Virus record (IMG/VR): IMGVR_UViG_3300009285_004916
Location: 1-38,855 of that record
Origin: a virus
Reading direction: 5' to 3' (one strand)
Length of the DNA: 38,855 nucleotides
Shown: positions 7,393 through 15,105 of the stretch, one piece after another
Numbering within the stretch: position 1 is the first letter of the stretch
Layout of the letters: the number at the start of each line of letters is the position of its first letter
Program-made: the position numbers and the translations under genes
Notes under the pieces: model-generated
Seen by the model: the letters and a program-made list of their open reading frames with translations, nothing else
What the model was told of the DNA's origin: nothing
Databases searched by the model: none

Positions 7393-9402
7393 CTAACAAG
7401 GCCGCCGACGGCGAGGCGTCGGTTTCCGAGGGAAGAGCGGCCGGGGGAAGCCCGGTTCCGCCATGTGCTCGGATTCCCGGGGCATTCCGGCCCGTTGGCG
7501 GAGCCAATCGCCCAGCACCGACCACGGGAAGACCGCCGGATCGAAGGGTGGTGGAGGCGGGATGTTCTCGAAGATCCACGCCGGGAGTGGCTCATCGGTC
7601 GGAAGCCAGATCCGCCGGGCACGGGCTCGGTAGGAGGCCCACAGGGCGTCCAGAGCCGCCGTAATGAACCGGGGATCGAAGGCGAAGTCAAACTGGGTCC
7701 ATGAGGGTTGGTCGGTGGGGAGCCAGACTCGGCGCCGGAGGTCGAGAGACACCCAGCGAGGCTCGATAGCCGGCCAAAGGGCCGGGTTGAACGGGGAAGC
7801 CAGCCAAGCGTCGCTCGACGGCTCCGTAACCCGCCAGGTTGGTCGGGGCTTCGCGCGATAGGTGTCCAGTTGGCTCTGAAAGGCCGCCCAGAGGAGTCTG
7901 GGATCGCTTTGCCAGGTCCATGCGGTATCGGCCACGTCGCCTTCGCGCCAGTCCGGTCGAGCCTCCGCTCGGTAGGATTCGACCAGGAATCGGATGGCGG
8001 AGAGAAATGACAACTCGAAGGTGCTCGGAACGGAGAACATCCAGGCATCGGCCGGCGTATCCCAGACGCGCCACGAGGGCCGTGGGGCGGATCGGAAGGA
8101 CGCCCGGAGTCCCTGCGTGGACGCCACAGTAAACATCGGGTCAAACGGGAAGTCTCGGAGAAAGAGATAGGGCTCGCTAATGAGTCGTTGGAACCGTTTT
8201 CGGCTCTGAAACGCCTCCAAGAGAAACCGGATGGCGGGCATGACCACCCGGGCGTCCAAGAGGCCAAACGGAAACTTGTAATCCTTGACACGCGCATCGG
8301 GACGCTTGCCTGTTCGATAGGACCCGGCCAAGAAGTCATACGCGGCCCATGCCGTGGTCGGATCAAACGCGGGTTGCGCGGCCGATTCTGGTCCTCCCGC
8401 CAGTTTTCGACCAGGAAATCGTCGCGCATCCCAGACATGCGAGATGCGGATCTGGCGCTCCCACTGGAGGAGTTGTGCAATCGCGGGCCAGAACGTGGCA
8501 TCGAACGTGGAGACAATATTCTGGCTCCACATCGGGAGGTCGGCCACGCGCCAGGACGGACGAGGCCCCATTCGGAAAGAGGCCGTGAGACCATCAAACG
8601 CCGCACGGGCCGCCCGAGCGATGAAGACCTGGTGTATCCAGGCATCGTGGGGCCACCCGGCCACGAACCATGAGGGACGAGCGCCCACTCGATAGGACGT
8701 GGCCAACTCGTGAAGACTCGCCGTTGTGAATTGTGCATCGAAGGAGAAATCCTGGGTGAAGGTGGGTTGATCCACCACGCGCCAGCGTGGCCGAGCGTCC
8801 ACACGAAAGGACGCGACCAAGAGATCCAACGCGCCCCGAGCGGTAATCGGGTCGAACGCCCCCAGGATCGGAAAGATCCATCCCACGTCGATGGGGTCCA
8901 CAATCCATCGGCTGGAACGCGCAGGAGTTCGGACCGCGCGTTGCTCCACGCCCGGCCAAAGTTCGTGGCTATAGGTCGCGCCGAACCGGAACCCGGAAAC
9001 CGGTTGGTCCAATCGGAGCCGAGTCGGTGGAGCCGGTGGTCGGAAACTCCCGCCCCGAGTGTCCACGGCGGGCCAGAGCTCATGGGTGAAGACCGCACCG
9101 AAGGGAATGCGCTGAGGTTGATCCAGTGGAAAGACCCCGAGTCTGCGCGAAGCGCGAAACGAGCGAGCCAAAGCTTCAGCAGGCACTCGGAGATCGGGCG
9201 GGAGCGTTTTGAAGATCCACGCGGCTTGTGGCTGGTCCAGAAGCGCATAGACGGTCGGGCGTCGGCGTTCTCTGGCACGCTCAGATCGGCCCAGGCGGTC
9301 GATGCCCGGCCAGACCACCGCGTTGAAGACAGTGACTTCAAAGGCGCCGAAGCGACCCGTTGTGCCGCGCGGATGGAGGCGGCGAAGCACCCGGGTCTGC
9401 AT
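7393..9402 (-). CDS. Protein of about 15 degenerate 42-residue repeats
   Basis: 669 residues. The sequence is a chain of about 15 units of about 42 residues. Each has an F-D-P-x-F-like opening, a helix-like segment ending in S-Y/F-R, then R-P-x-W-R-V, a D-x-P turn and a closing aromatic (W-I/W-L/F). Good copies lie at residues about 160-205, 265-310, 420-460 and 590-640; copies near 330-400 are worn. I do not recognise the family. An overlapping 686-codon frame on the same strand lacks this repeat logic and is rejected. Position among fibre genes suggests an extended fibre or a decoration rod. The ATG at 9402 directly follows the stop of the 45-residue gene. Confidence 0.85.
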   Translation of the reverse strand: MQTRVLRRLHPRGTTGRFGAFEVTVFNAVVWPGIDRLGRSERARERRRPTVYALLDQPQAAWIFKTLPPDLRVPAEALARSFRASRRLGVFPLDQPQRIPFGAVFTHELWPAVDTRGGSFRPPAPPTRLRLDQPVSGFRFGATYSHELWPGVEQRAVRTPARSSRWIVDPIDVGWIFPILGAFDPITARGALDLLVASFRVDARPRWRVVDQPTFTQDFSFDAQFTTASLHELATSYRVGARPSWFVAGWPHDAWIHQVFIARAARAAFDGLTASFRMGPRPSWRVADLPMWSQNIVSTFDATFWPAIAQLLQWERQIRISHVWDARRFPGRKLAGGPESAAQPAFDPTTAWAAYDFLAGSYRTGKRPDARVKDYKFPFGLLDARVVMPAIRFLLEAFQSRKRFQRLISEPYLFLRDFPFDPMFTVASTQGLRASFRSAPRPSWRVWDTPADAWMFSVPSTFELSFLSAIRFLVESYRAEARPDWREGDVADTAWTWQSDPRLLWAAFQSQLDTYRAKPRPTWRVTEPSSDAWLASPFNPALWPAIEPRWVSLDLRRRVWLPTDQPSWTQFDFAFDPRFITAALDALWASYRARARRIWLPTDEPLPAWIFENIPPPPPFDPAVFPWSVLGDWLRQRAGMPRESEHMAEPGFPRPLFPRKPTPRRRRPC

Positions 9403-9540
9403 TTAGCCAATCCCCACTCCCATGACTTCTGTCCGCTCACACCACGTCTCGGTGACGGCGCTTTCCACGACCAAGGTCTCGCTGGCTTCCGTGGTCAACT
9501 CCTCGCTGGCTTCCGTGAGGATGGCATAGGAGTCTGGCAT
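9403..9540 (-). CDS. 45-residue acidic protein with internal duplication
   Basis: ATG at 9540 is one base after the fibre-tip gene stop, and the TAA abuts the ATG of the repeat protein. The peptide is strongly acidic and has a near-duplicated segment (L-T-E-A-S-E followed by T-T-E-A-S-E), visible in DNA as two copies of GGAAGCCAGCGAG. No homolog recognised. Its exact fit between neighbours supports it being translated; it may be a linker peptide or a translational coupler. Confidence 0.62.
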   Translation of the reverse strand: MPDSYAILTEASEELTTEASETLVVESAVTETWCERTEVMGVGIG

Positions 9541-9541
9541 G

Positions 9542-10165
9542 TTACGCCGTCCGCTTCCAGAGATAGACCACGACATACGGCTGGACGTTGGCGTGCGCGC
9601 CGCCGCCGCCGGTGTTCTGGTTCGTCGCCGTCGCGTTCTGGTTGGTCGCCGTCGCGTTTTGGTTGACAGCGGTGGCGTTCTCCGTATTGACGGCCGTGTC
9701 CACGGTGGACGAGGTGTCAGAGGTTCGTGCGATCAGCGTGGTCGCGCCCCCCGTCGTGGCGCTTCGTTCTCTTAGCGTTTGATGGAGGTGCGCGTTCTGC
9801 GTATGGGTGTGGGCATCCTGGGTGTGCGTGTGCGCATCTTGCGTGTGGGTGTGCGAAGGCATCTCCGCCGTAGTCAGCGTGACGGTCTTGGCCCCGCCGG
9901 TCTCCTCCACCACGTCGAAATCCGGGTCGCCCGTGTCGATCCCCACGAGCGTCCGCCCGGTGCCGAAGGCACTCCACGTTCCAAACCCCAGGAGCGTATT
10001 CGGGTTGGTCGCCACCACGGCGATGAACACCGACCCCACGGGCCACGCGAGGGAGAGGGTATCCGCGACCGTGAACTGCTTCGTCGTGCTTGATTGGACT
10101 CCCGGGAAGACGTCCGTTGCCGCCACGGTGCCGCTCGGGAGCGCGGAGATCTTGACGACGGCCAT
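9542..10165 (-). CDS. Receptor-binding fibre tip with histidine (H-x-H) repeats
   Basis: 207 residues. The N-terminal 45 residues carry a short adaptor segment, followed by the well-known fibre-tip core V-G-S-V-F-I..., G-T-W-x-A-F-G-x-G-R and T-G-D-P-D-F-D. Then come repeated H-T-H-T-Q-D-A units (about 123-150), a threonine/asparagine repeat (N-A-T-A-x-N-Q, three copies) and a closing N-V-Q-P-Y-V-V-V-Y-L-W-K-R-T-A. The H-x-H repeats resemble those that bind iron along the trimer axis in T4 gp37-like tips. The start is the ATG at 10165 in a TGATG junction. Likely recognises the host surface. Confidence 0.85.
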   Translation of the reverse strand: MAVVKISALPSGTVAATDVFPGVQSSTTKQFTVADTLSLAWPVGSVFIAVVATNPNTLLGFGTWSAFGTGRTLVGIDTGDPDFDVVEETGGAKTVTLTTAEMPSHTHTQDAHTHTQDAHTHTQNAHLHQTLRERSATTGGATTLIARTSDTSSTVDTAVNTENATAVNQNATATNQNATATNQNTGGGGAHANVQPYVVVYLWKRTA

Positions 10166-10923
10166 CAGATATCCTGCCGCCCGATCATGCCGCCGGTACT
10201 GGTTTGAAACCGTACCGCCATGATTTGCGCGGTGCTGGGACCCGCCGCCGACAGCCGGGTCGTGTTCTCGATGCCCAGCGGAACGGTGTCGATCGTGCCT
10301 ACGGCTCGACTGGTCTTGAGCGTTGCCGAGAATTGACCGCTCGTCAGGTATAACTTCGAGGCCTGAATCCCCACCCACGGCGTATTAGTCTGATCCCAAC
10401 TGATTCCCTGGACTTCATTGTCTATGAGGCTCATAGATCGGCTGGTCTTCATCGTGGCGGAAAACTGGCCAGATTGGAGATAGAGCTTCGCGGACGTATA
10501 CCCACAATGGGGCGTATTGGTGCCGTCCCAACTGATCCCCGAGTGTTCGTCCTCCGTCACGGCGCGGCTCGTTTTAATCGTCGCCGAGAATTGGCCCGAT
10601 TGGAGCAAGAGCTTCTCACTCGTGGGGAGATCAGAGTAGGTGATCCAGGGGGTATTTGTGCCGTCCCAACTCAGATCGCTGATCTCCGTATAGGCCGCGG
10701 CGCGACTGGTCTTCAATGTGGCCGAGAACTGGCCCGATTGAAGGTAAAACTTGTTGTCGGTATCTCCCGACCACGGGCTATTCGTCCCGGTCCAGGCGAT
10801 GCCGCTGGGGGACGTATCCACGGCCCCAACGGCTTGACTGTCTTTCATGGTGGCCGAGAATTGTCCGGACTGCAGGTACAGCTTGTCATCGTTCGCGCCG
10901 CACCACGGGGTGTTACCGGGCAT
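10165..10923 (-). CDS. Five-repeat propeller-like protein
   Basis: 252 residues containing five copies of a 42-46 residue unit with the core L-Q-S-G-Q-F-S-A-T-x-K-T-S-R-A followed by G-I-S-W-D-G-T-N-T-P-W. The SGQF cores start at residues 19, 63, 109, 151 and 195. WD-like strand patterns suggest a five-bladed propeller. The protein begins in the middle of a unit (N-T-P-W at 4-7), so blade 1 lacks its first strands unless the C-terminus closes the ring. The final 30 residues are unrelated to the repeat. Probable carbohydrate-binding virion part. It overlaps the glycosyltransferase end by 11 bases. Confidence 0.83.
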   Translation of the reverse strand: MPGNTPWCGANDDKLYLQSGQFSATMKDSQAVGAVDTSPSGIAWTGTNSPWSGDTDNKFYLQSGQFSATLKTSRAAAYTEISDLSWDGTNTPWITYSDLPTSEKLLLQSGQFSATIKTSRAVTEDEHSGISWDGTNTPHCGYTSAKLYLQSGQFSATMKTSRSMSLIDNEVQGISWDQTNTPWVGIQASKLYLTSGQFSATLKTSRAVGTIDTVPLGIENTTRLSAAGPSTAQIMAVRFQTSTGGMIGRQDI

Positions 10924-11569
10924 TGGCGGGCTCGATCAGGCCCTTGAGCGCGAGGGCCACATCATGGAGATCGATTTCTTGGTAGTGACGGCACGGGTAG
11001 TCGTAATGACACCAAATGGCGAACCCGGCCCGCCGCACCCGCTCGCAGAAAGACAGGTCGTTGCCCTTATTCACCGTGCCATCGGGATAGAGAGTTCGCA
11101 GAAACGCCCCCGCCCGCATCTCCGGGGGATTGAAGACGCGGCGGGCCACGAGGAAGCATCCCGTCCCAATGGCGTCCACGCGCTGCAGCCCCTCGCGGGG
11201 GACGTGCTCTCGGTAGGCGTCCGTCGAGGCGTCGTAATCGTATCCGTTCCAATACAGTGGCCGTTCGCCGGGCAGACCTGTCCAATGCCAGATGGGCGTC
11301 GGCAACCCGACCAGATCGAGGTCAAGGTCAACCAAATCAAGCGGGTTCTGCGTCGGCGGGTTATCCGCGTCGATAGAGAGCCAGGCGTCCCATGGGCCGT
11401 TCCAAAACTTCTGCACGATATGATGCTGATTGTTCTCGTAGGGCCGCTGCGCGGGGAAATCGAAGGTGAGCGCATACCGCCGGTCTGCTTGAAGCATGAG
11501 CAATCGCTGAGCTACGTGGGCGTGGACCCAATGCTCGTTGGGCACGGTGACGAGAACGCTAGAGCGCAA
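10913..11569 (-). CDS. GT-A-type glycosyltransferase-like protein
   Basis: 218 residues from a TTG at 11569, preceded by GGAGTGGAG; no ATG lies near the expected N-terminus (V-L-V-T-V-P-N). A nucleotide-sugar-binding D-x-D pair occurs in S-I-D-A-D-N-P (D67, D69), and a later G-N-D-L-S-F-C-E-R-V-R helix matches the acceptor-side motif of family-2-like transferases. It would move a sugar from a nucleotide-sugar to an unknown acceptor in the cytoplasm. Its place inside the fibre gene set suggests modification of a virion protein or a host glycan. Overlaps the upstream gene stop by 11 bases. Confidence 0.78.
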   Translation of the reverse strand: MRSSVLVTVPNEHWVHAHVAQRLLMLQADRRYALTFDFPAQRPYENNQHHIVQKFWNGPWDAWLSIDADNPPTQNPLDLVDLDLDLVGLPTPIWHWTGLPGERPLYWNGYDYDASTDAYREHVPREGLQRVDAIGTGCFLVARRVFNPPEMRAGAFLRTLYPDGTVNKGNDLSFCERVRRAGFAIWCHYDYPCRHYQEIDLHDVALALKGLIEPANAR

Positions 11570-12137
11570 ACTCCACTCCCATTCGCCCCTTGGCCGTCGC
11601 CCATCGCCGCAGAGGGTTCCGTCTGACGCCGGGCTCAGGATCATCGGGATCAAGCGCTTTCACGATCTTGCTATCGAGGGCCGCAAGCCGAGCCGCATCC
11701 AGCGGACGAACGTCTTTCGTGAGTTGTCGCTCTGTGAGGAGCGCCTGGAGCACGCGCTCGTCGCGCCGCTCATCGCTCACGTTGATCATCGCCCGGTTGT
11801 CGTAAAAGTCTTCCGCTTCCGCCGCCGTCAGAATGGTCACGAGACTAGGAAATGTCGCCACGGCCTCCGCCGCGAATTGCGCCGTGACCAATCGCATCCC
11901 CCACTGCATCCCCACGGGGCTGTCGGGCGTGTCGTCATCATGGCCGGACGTCTGGTCATAGCACCAGCGCGGGTTCCCGAACGTAAATTGGTTGACCGCA
12001 TTGTCGATGTCCTGCCGAGCGGCATCAGCTGAGACGAGCGCCGCAATCATTGGGAGCCGTTCCCATGCAGGATGATCGGCATGGCCATTGGGGCGGAGCG
12101 CGATCTTCACTTTGATAGGAACCACCGGTATGGCCAT
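11559..12137 (-). CDS. Hypothetical protein
   Basis: 192 residues; family not recognised. A strong ribosome site (AAAGGAGG) lies 5 bases before the ATG at 12137. The first 80 residues look beta-rich with a D-Q-T-S-G-H-D-D-D loop; the second half is helical and acidic/basic mixed. It sits between the spike-like beta-helix gene and the glycosyltransferase. Confidence 0.75.
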   Translation of the reverse strand: MAIPVVPIKVKIALRPNGHADHPAWERLPMIAALVSADAARQDIDNAVNQFTFGNPRWCYDQTSGHDDDTPDSPVGMQWGMRLVTAQFAAEAVATFPSLVTILTAAEAEDFYDNRAMINVSDERRDERVLQALLTERQLTKDVRPLDAARLAALDSKIVKALDPDDPEPGVRRNPLRRWATAKGRMGVEFAL

Positions 12138-12150
12138 GACGCCTCCTTTG

Positions 12151-13503
12151 TTATCCGATATAGAGGACTGAAACTCCGGCTCCAGCGGGTTCAGGTTCGG
12201 GTTCCGGCTCAGGTTCAGGCGTCCCACCGCCGGGGAACGCTCCCGCATCCACCACGGCTCCGGTCGACACTCCGCCCACCCGACCGAGGTTCTTGGCGGG
12301 CGATGTCGCTTGAAGTTGAAAGCCCGCGAACGATGTCAGCGGTCCCACGAACAATGGGTCGCTCCCTTCCAGCGAGTTCTGATCGTACCCGTGCCCCGAG
12401 GCTTGCCACGCCGCAAAGGTGCTATAGGTTTGGTTACACCCGCCTGTGCCGTGCCCATAACGCGCTTCAAATCCGGTCGTCCGATTGTAGAGGTTATAAT
12501 TCCAGATGCTGATGAGAACGCTGGCCCCGGTACAGTTCGGCGTGTCGTCGTAGGTCAGCACCTCCCGCGTGGCCGTCCCAACCCGGTAGCAGATGTTGTT
12601 GTACGCCTTGAAGGTGGTGCTTCCTTGGTACTCCGGGGATTGCATGGCCACAGCGGAATAGTTGTAAAAGACGTTGTTATAGACCTCCATGTTGTTCACT
12701 TGCCCCGCATCGCCGCCGGAGTCCTGTTTGAGTCCGCTGCCGGTTGTATCGAACACATTCTCGTAAATCTTGAACGCATTGATGAGATCGCCGGGCGCGA
12801 AACTCACGCCCGCCCCATAGGACGTAAGATCGTGAAGATAGGACGTGGTAAGCGTAATGCCGTCCAGATCTCCGGTTGCTGTCTTCAGGTGAAGCCCCGC
12901 GGGCGCGTCGTAGATCTCGCAATTCTGGATCGTGACGTCGGTGCTCCCGTAGATCGTGATGCCCGTTGCGTTGGCGTCGTCCGCACTATTGTGAATGTCA
13001 TACAGGAGACAGTTTTCGATGAGCACCGCCGTGGGCGTTTCGATACGGATCGCGCTCACGTTGTCGGCCGCCGCAAGGTTCGCCCCGTGAATCACACAGT
13101 TTCGTACGATGATGTTGTTGGGACTCCCCCGAATGCCCATGAGGTTCCCCGCGCTATTCGTCACCTCGATGCCATCGAACACGATATAGTTGCTGATAAA
13201 ATCATCACTGATGCCCAAGATCGCATTCGACCCATTGGAGGAGCCATTCAAGATCGGCGTTTCATTGGGGAAACTCCGAACCGTGATTCGATTGGCCGCG
13301 GTCCCGTTCTGGCGGGTGTGGACGGTGGGCTTATTATGCGAACTCCACGTTTGGGTCACGATCACATAGGTGCCCCCACGCAGGTAGATCGTATCTCCCG
13401 GCACGAACGTCCGCGTGGCAATAGTCCACGGATTCCGCCACGGCAAATCCTCACTCCCGGGATTTGCGTCGTTTCCCGTCGTGCTGATGAAGTAATTCGC
13501 CAT
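12151..13503 (-). CDS. Right-handed parallel beta-helix protein (tailspike / depolymerase candidate)
   Basis: 450 residues. The opening Y-F-I-S-T-T-G-N-D-A-N-P-G and I-Y-L-R-G-G-T-Y match the cap of pectate-lyase-like beta-helix proteins. Regular coils follow with the N-N-I-I-V-R-N-C, V-L-I-E-N-C-L and V-T-I-Q-N-C-E series. The C-terminus has a (Pro-Glu)x5 linker and a final short strand. Phage proteins of this fold often cut or bind host polysaccharide; catalytic acids cannot be assigned from sequence. The start ATG at 13503 has only a weak ribosome site. Two beta-helix genes occur in this window (see 18432-19430). Confidence 0.85.
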   Translation of the reverse strand: MANYFISTTGNDANPGSEDLPWRNPWTIATRTFVPGDTIYLRGGTYVIVTQTWSSHNKPTVHTRQNGTAANRITVRSFPNETPILNGSSNGSNAILGISDDFISNYIVFDGIEVTNSAGNLMGIRGSPNNIIVRNCVIHGANLAAADNVSAIRIETPTAVLIENCLLYDIHNSADDANATGITIYGSTDVTIQNCEIYDAPAGLHLKTATGDLDGITLTTSYLHDLTSYGAGVSFAPGDLINAFKIYENVFDTTGSGLKQDSGGDAGQVNNMEVYNNVFYNYSAVAMQSPEYQGSTTFKAYNNICYRVGTATREVLTYDDTPNCTGASVLISIWNYNLYNRTTGFEARYGHGTGGCNQTYSTFAAWQASGHGYDQNSLEGSDPLFVGPLTSFAGFQLQATSPAKNLGRVGGVSTGAVVDAGAFPGGGTPEPEPEPEPEPAGAGVSVLYIG

Positions 13504-13568
13504 GCGTCAATGAACGGAAAGAGACGCCTCTCCCTCGACGCCCTTTCCGTCCGTCGTTCAGGAAGTGT
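13504..13568 (-). other. Short intergenic spacer with weak dyad
   Basis: 65 bases with no gene. A loose inverted repeat (GGAAAG ... CTTTCC) could form a hairpin in minus-strand RNA, but there is no U-tract, so it is not called a terminator. It is one of the few untranslated gaps in the structural operon. Confidence 0.4.
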
Positions 13569-14039
13569 TTACGGCTCCCAAAAGTGCACGGCCCCGTCCA
13601 CGGCGCCGGCGGCATCCGAGATGACGCCGAAGAAGACCGCGTTCTCGGTGTTGGCGTTGTGGATGACGAGGCCTTCGCCCCTCGGGACCGCCCACCGCAT
13701 GCCGCCGCGCTGGTTGAAGCCCCAGAGAAGCGGATACACGGTGCCCAGCGTCGCCGCCGGCTCGGCGGAGAACTCCACCGTGGCCGCGATCCGGGCCGCG
13801 TTGGAGATCTCATCGAACGGTTCCGGCGTGAAGGACGTCCCGGTCCCGTTCCCGGTCGGGTCGGATTTAGTCACCCGCGCTGTATGCTGGCGGTCGGCCG
13901 CCGCGGCGGTCCCCGAGCCCGTCATGATGAGCTCGATGATCTCGCAGGTCTCACCCGTGCCATCGGCCAGCAAGGACACCGCTGTCTTGATCGTCGCGGC
14001 GGTGGTGAAATTATCAAACGACACCCCGTACTTACCCAA
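13569..14039 (-). CDS. Hypothetical beta-rich virion-like protein
   Basis: 156 residues. The frame has no ATG at its beginning; a TTG at 14039, about ten bases after AAAGG, is the best start, with an ATT two codons upstream as an alternative. The predicted fold is beta-rich, with a T-A-A-A-A-D-R-Q-H-T-A-R loop. It resembles small decoration or tail proteins but no family is recognised. Confidence 0.68.
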   Translation of the reverse strand: MGKYGVSFDNFTTAATIKTAVSLLADGTGETCEIIELIMTGSGTAAAADRQHTARVTKSDPTGNGTGTSFTPEPFDEISNAARIAATVEFSAEPAATLGTVYPLLWGFNQRGGMRWAVPRGEGLVIHNANTENAVFFGVISDAAGAVDGAVHFWEP

Positions 14040-14087
14040 GTAAATCGCGCCTTTACGCTGTGTTGGTTAAGAGTTTACTCCTACTCT

Positions 14088-14357
14088 TCATCGCCGATCC
14101 CGTTCTGGTTTAGTCACCCACTCGAACGTCGCCGCGGGCAACGGTTGCTCAGAAAGCAGGGGTGCCCGCATCGTTCCCCACTTCAGGACACGCCCGCACC
14201 GTCGGCACGAGCGCTTGTAGACGTACACGCCCGCCCGGTGGGAGGCTTGCGTGTCCGTATCGGTTTCGCCGCAGTGTTTGCACCAATCGACGCCCATCGA
14301 CACAAATGGATTGCCTCCGTGCTGCCCGACCCGCTGCCAGGCGTTCAGAGCCGCCAT
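14088..14357 (-). CDS. Small zinc-finger-like protein
   Basis: 89 residues with C-K-H-C (26-29) and C-R-R-C (51-54) pairs spaced like a zinc ribbon, then a basic tail. Start ATG at 14357 overlaps the upstream gene by 13 bases. Function unknown; DNA or RNA binding is possible. Confidence 0.74.
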   Translation of the reverse strand: MAALNAWQRVGQHGGNPFVSMGVDWCKHCGETDTDTQASHRAGVYVYKRSCRRCGRVLKWGTMRAPLLSEQPLPAATFEWVTKPERDRR

Positions 14358-14584
14358 ACGGGCTCCACGGCGAGCAGGTGGCGCGTTCCCTGCGCCTCAC
14401 GCTGGCGCGTGATCGGATCGAAGGTGGTCGCGACAAACGCGCACAGGTCGCGCACCAGTTCGGTCGGCATCTGACCGCCGTCCCACGCGCACGTCGAGCA
14501 GGAGACCGCGCCGTCCTCCCGGTATTGGATCACCACTTCGTAGGTCAGCGGGGGACCCAAGAGCGTAGAGTGGGGAAACTTCAT
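14345..14584 (-). CDS. Hypothetical protein (L-L-G-P motif family member A)
   Basis: 79 residues from an ATG at 14584 in an ATGA junction with the coiled-coil gene. It begins M-K-F-P-H-S-T-L-L-G-P-P and then has a short beta hairpin and one C-S-T-C pair. The N-terminus resembles that of the 90-residue protein at 16961-17233 (H-T-S-R-L-L-G-P), so the two may be paralogs. No known family. Confidence 0.7.
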   Translation of the reverse strand: MKFPHSTLLGPPLTYEVVIQYREDGAVSCSTCAWDGGQMPTELVRDLCAFVATTFDPITRQREAQGTRHLLAVEPVWRL

Positions 14585-15105
14585 AGCCCAGCGTCCTTCG
14601 ACAACTGCTTCAACTTCGCCAACCGCGCCTCGTACTCCGCCTTCAACGCCTGGCCCTCGGCCCGGATACGGAGCGCGTCCGCATGCAGGGCCTGCGCCTC
14701 CTGTGTGTGGGCCGTGACGGCCGACTCCCGCGCGTGAAGCGCCGTCTGGCGCGTGGTTTCCTCTTCTTGCCACGCCCGCCGAGCTTCCTCGACCGCCGCC
14801 GCCTGCTGAGCCAACGACCGTTCCTGATCCGTCCGCTCCTGCGCCACCGTCGCCCGCAACGCCTGCGCCTCGGCTTTTGCGTTCCGCAACTCCTCCGCTG
14901 CCATGTTGCGATCGGTGGACGCGGCCACCCGCGAGCGGTCGATGTCGTTGGCATCGGCCACCACCCCGATCAAACGGAGGCACTCGGCCTGGTGCGCCTC
15001 CAACGCCTTGAGCGCCGCATCGTACGCCTCGCCATTCCGGACAAACTCCAGGAGCGACCGGAAATCTGTGACACCGGGGATCGTGGGCACCTGTGGGGCG
15101 CGCAT
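14581..15105 (-). CDS. Coiled-coil protein
   Basis: 174 residues; residues about 65-170 are one long heptad-patterned helix rich in A, E, Q and R. TAATG overlap with the lectin-fold gene sets the start at 15105. Possible roles are fibre assembly chaperone, internal protein or tail rod; nothing in the sequence chooses between them. Confidence 0.77.
   Translation of the reverse strand: MRAPQVPTIPGVTDFRSLLEFVRNGEAYDAALKALEAHQAECLRLIGVVADANDIDRSRVAASTDRNMAAEELRNAKAEAQALRATVAQERTDQERSLAQQAAAVEEARRAWQEEETTRQTALHARESAVTAHTQEAQALHADALRIRAEGQALKAEYEARLAKLKQLSKDAGL

Noticed and set aside
7380-9440. 686-codon open frame on the same strand as the repeat protein
   Set aside because: It overlaps the 669-codon frame in another phase, has no repeat logic or family signature and reads as an Arg/Ser/Pro-rich shadow frame of GC-rich DNA. 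The 669-codon frame has regular repeats and clean gene junctions.
12310-14043. 577-codon plus-strand open frame
   Set aside because: Lies antisense to the beta-helix and next gene; composition is typical of antisense shadows in GC-rich DNA and there is no ribosome site.
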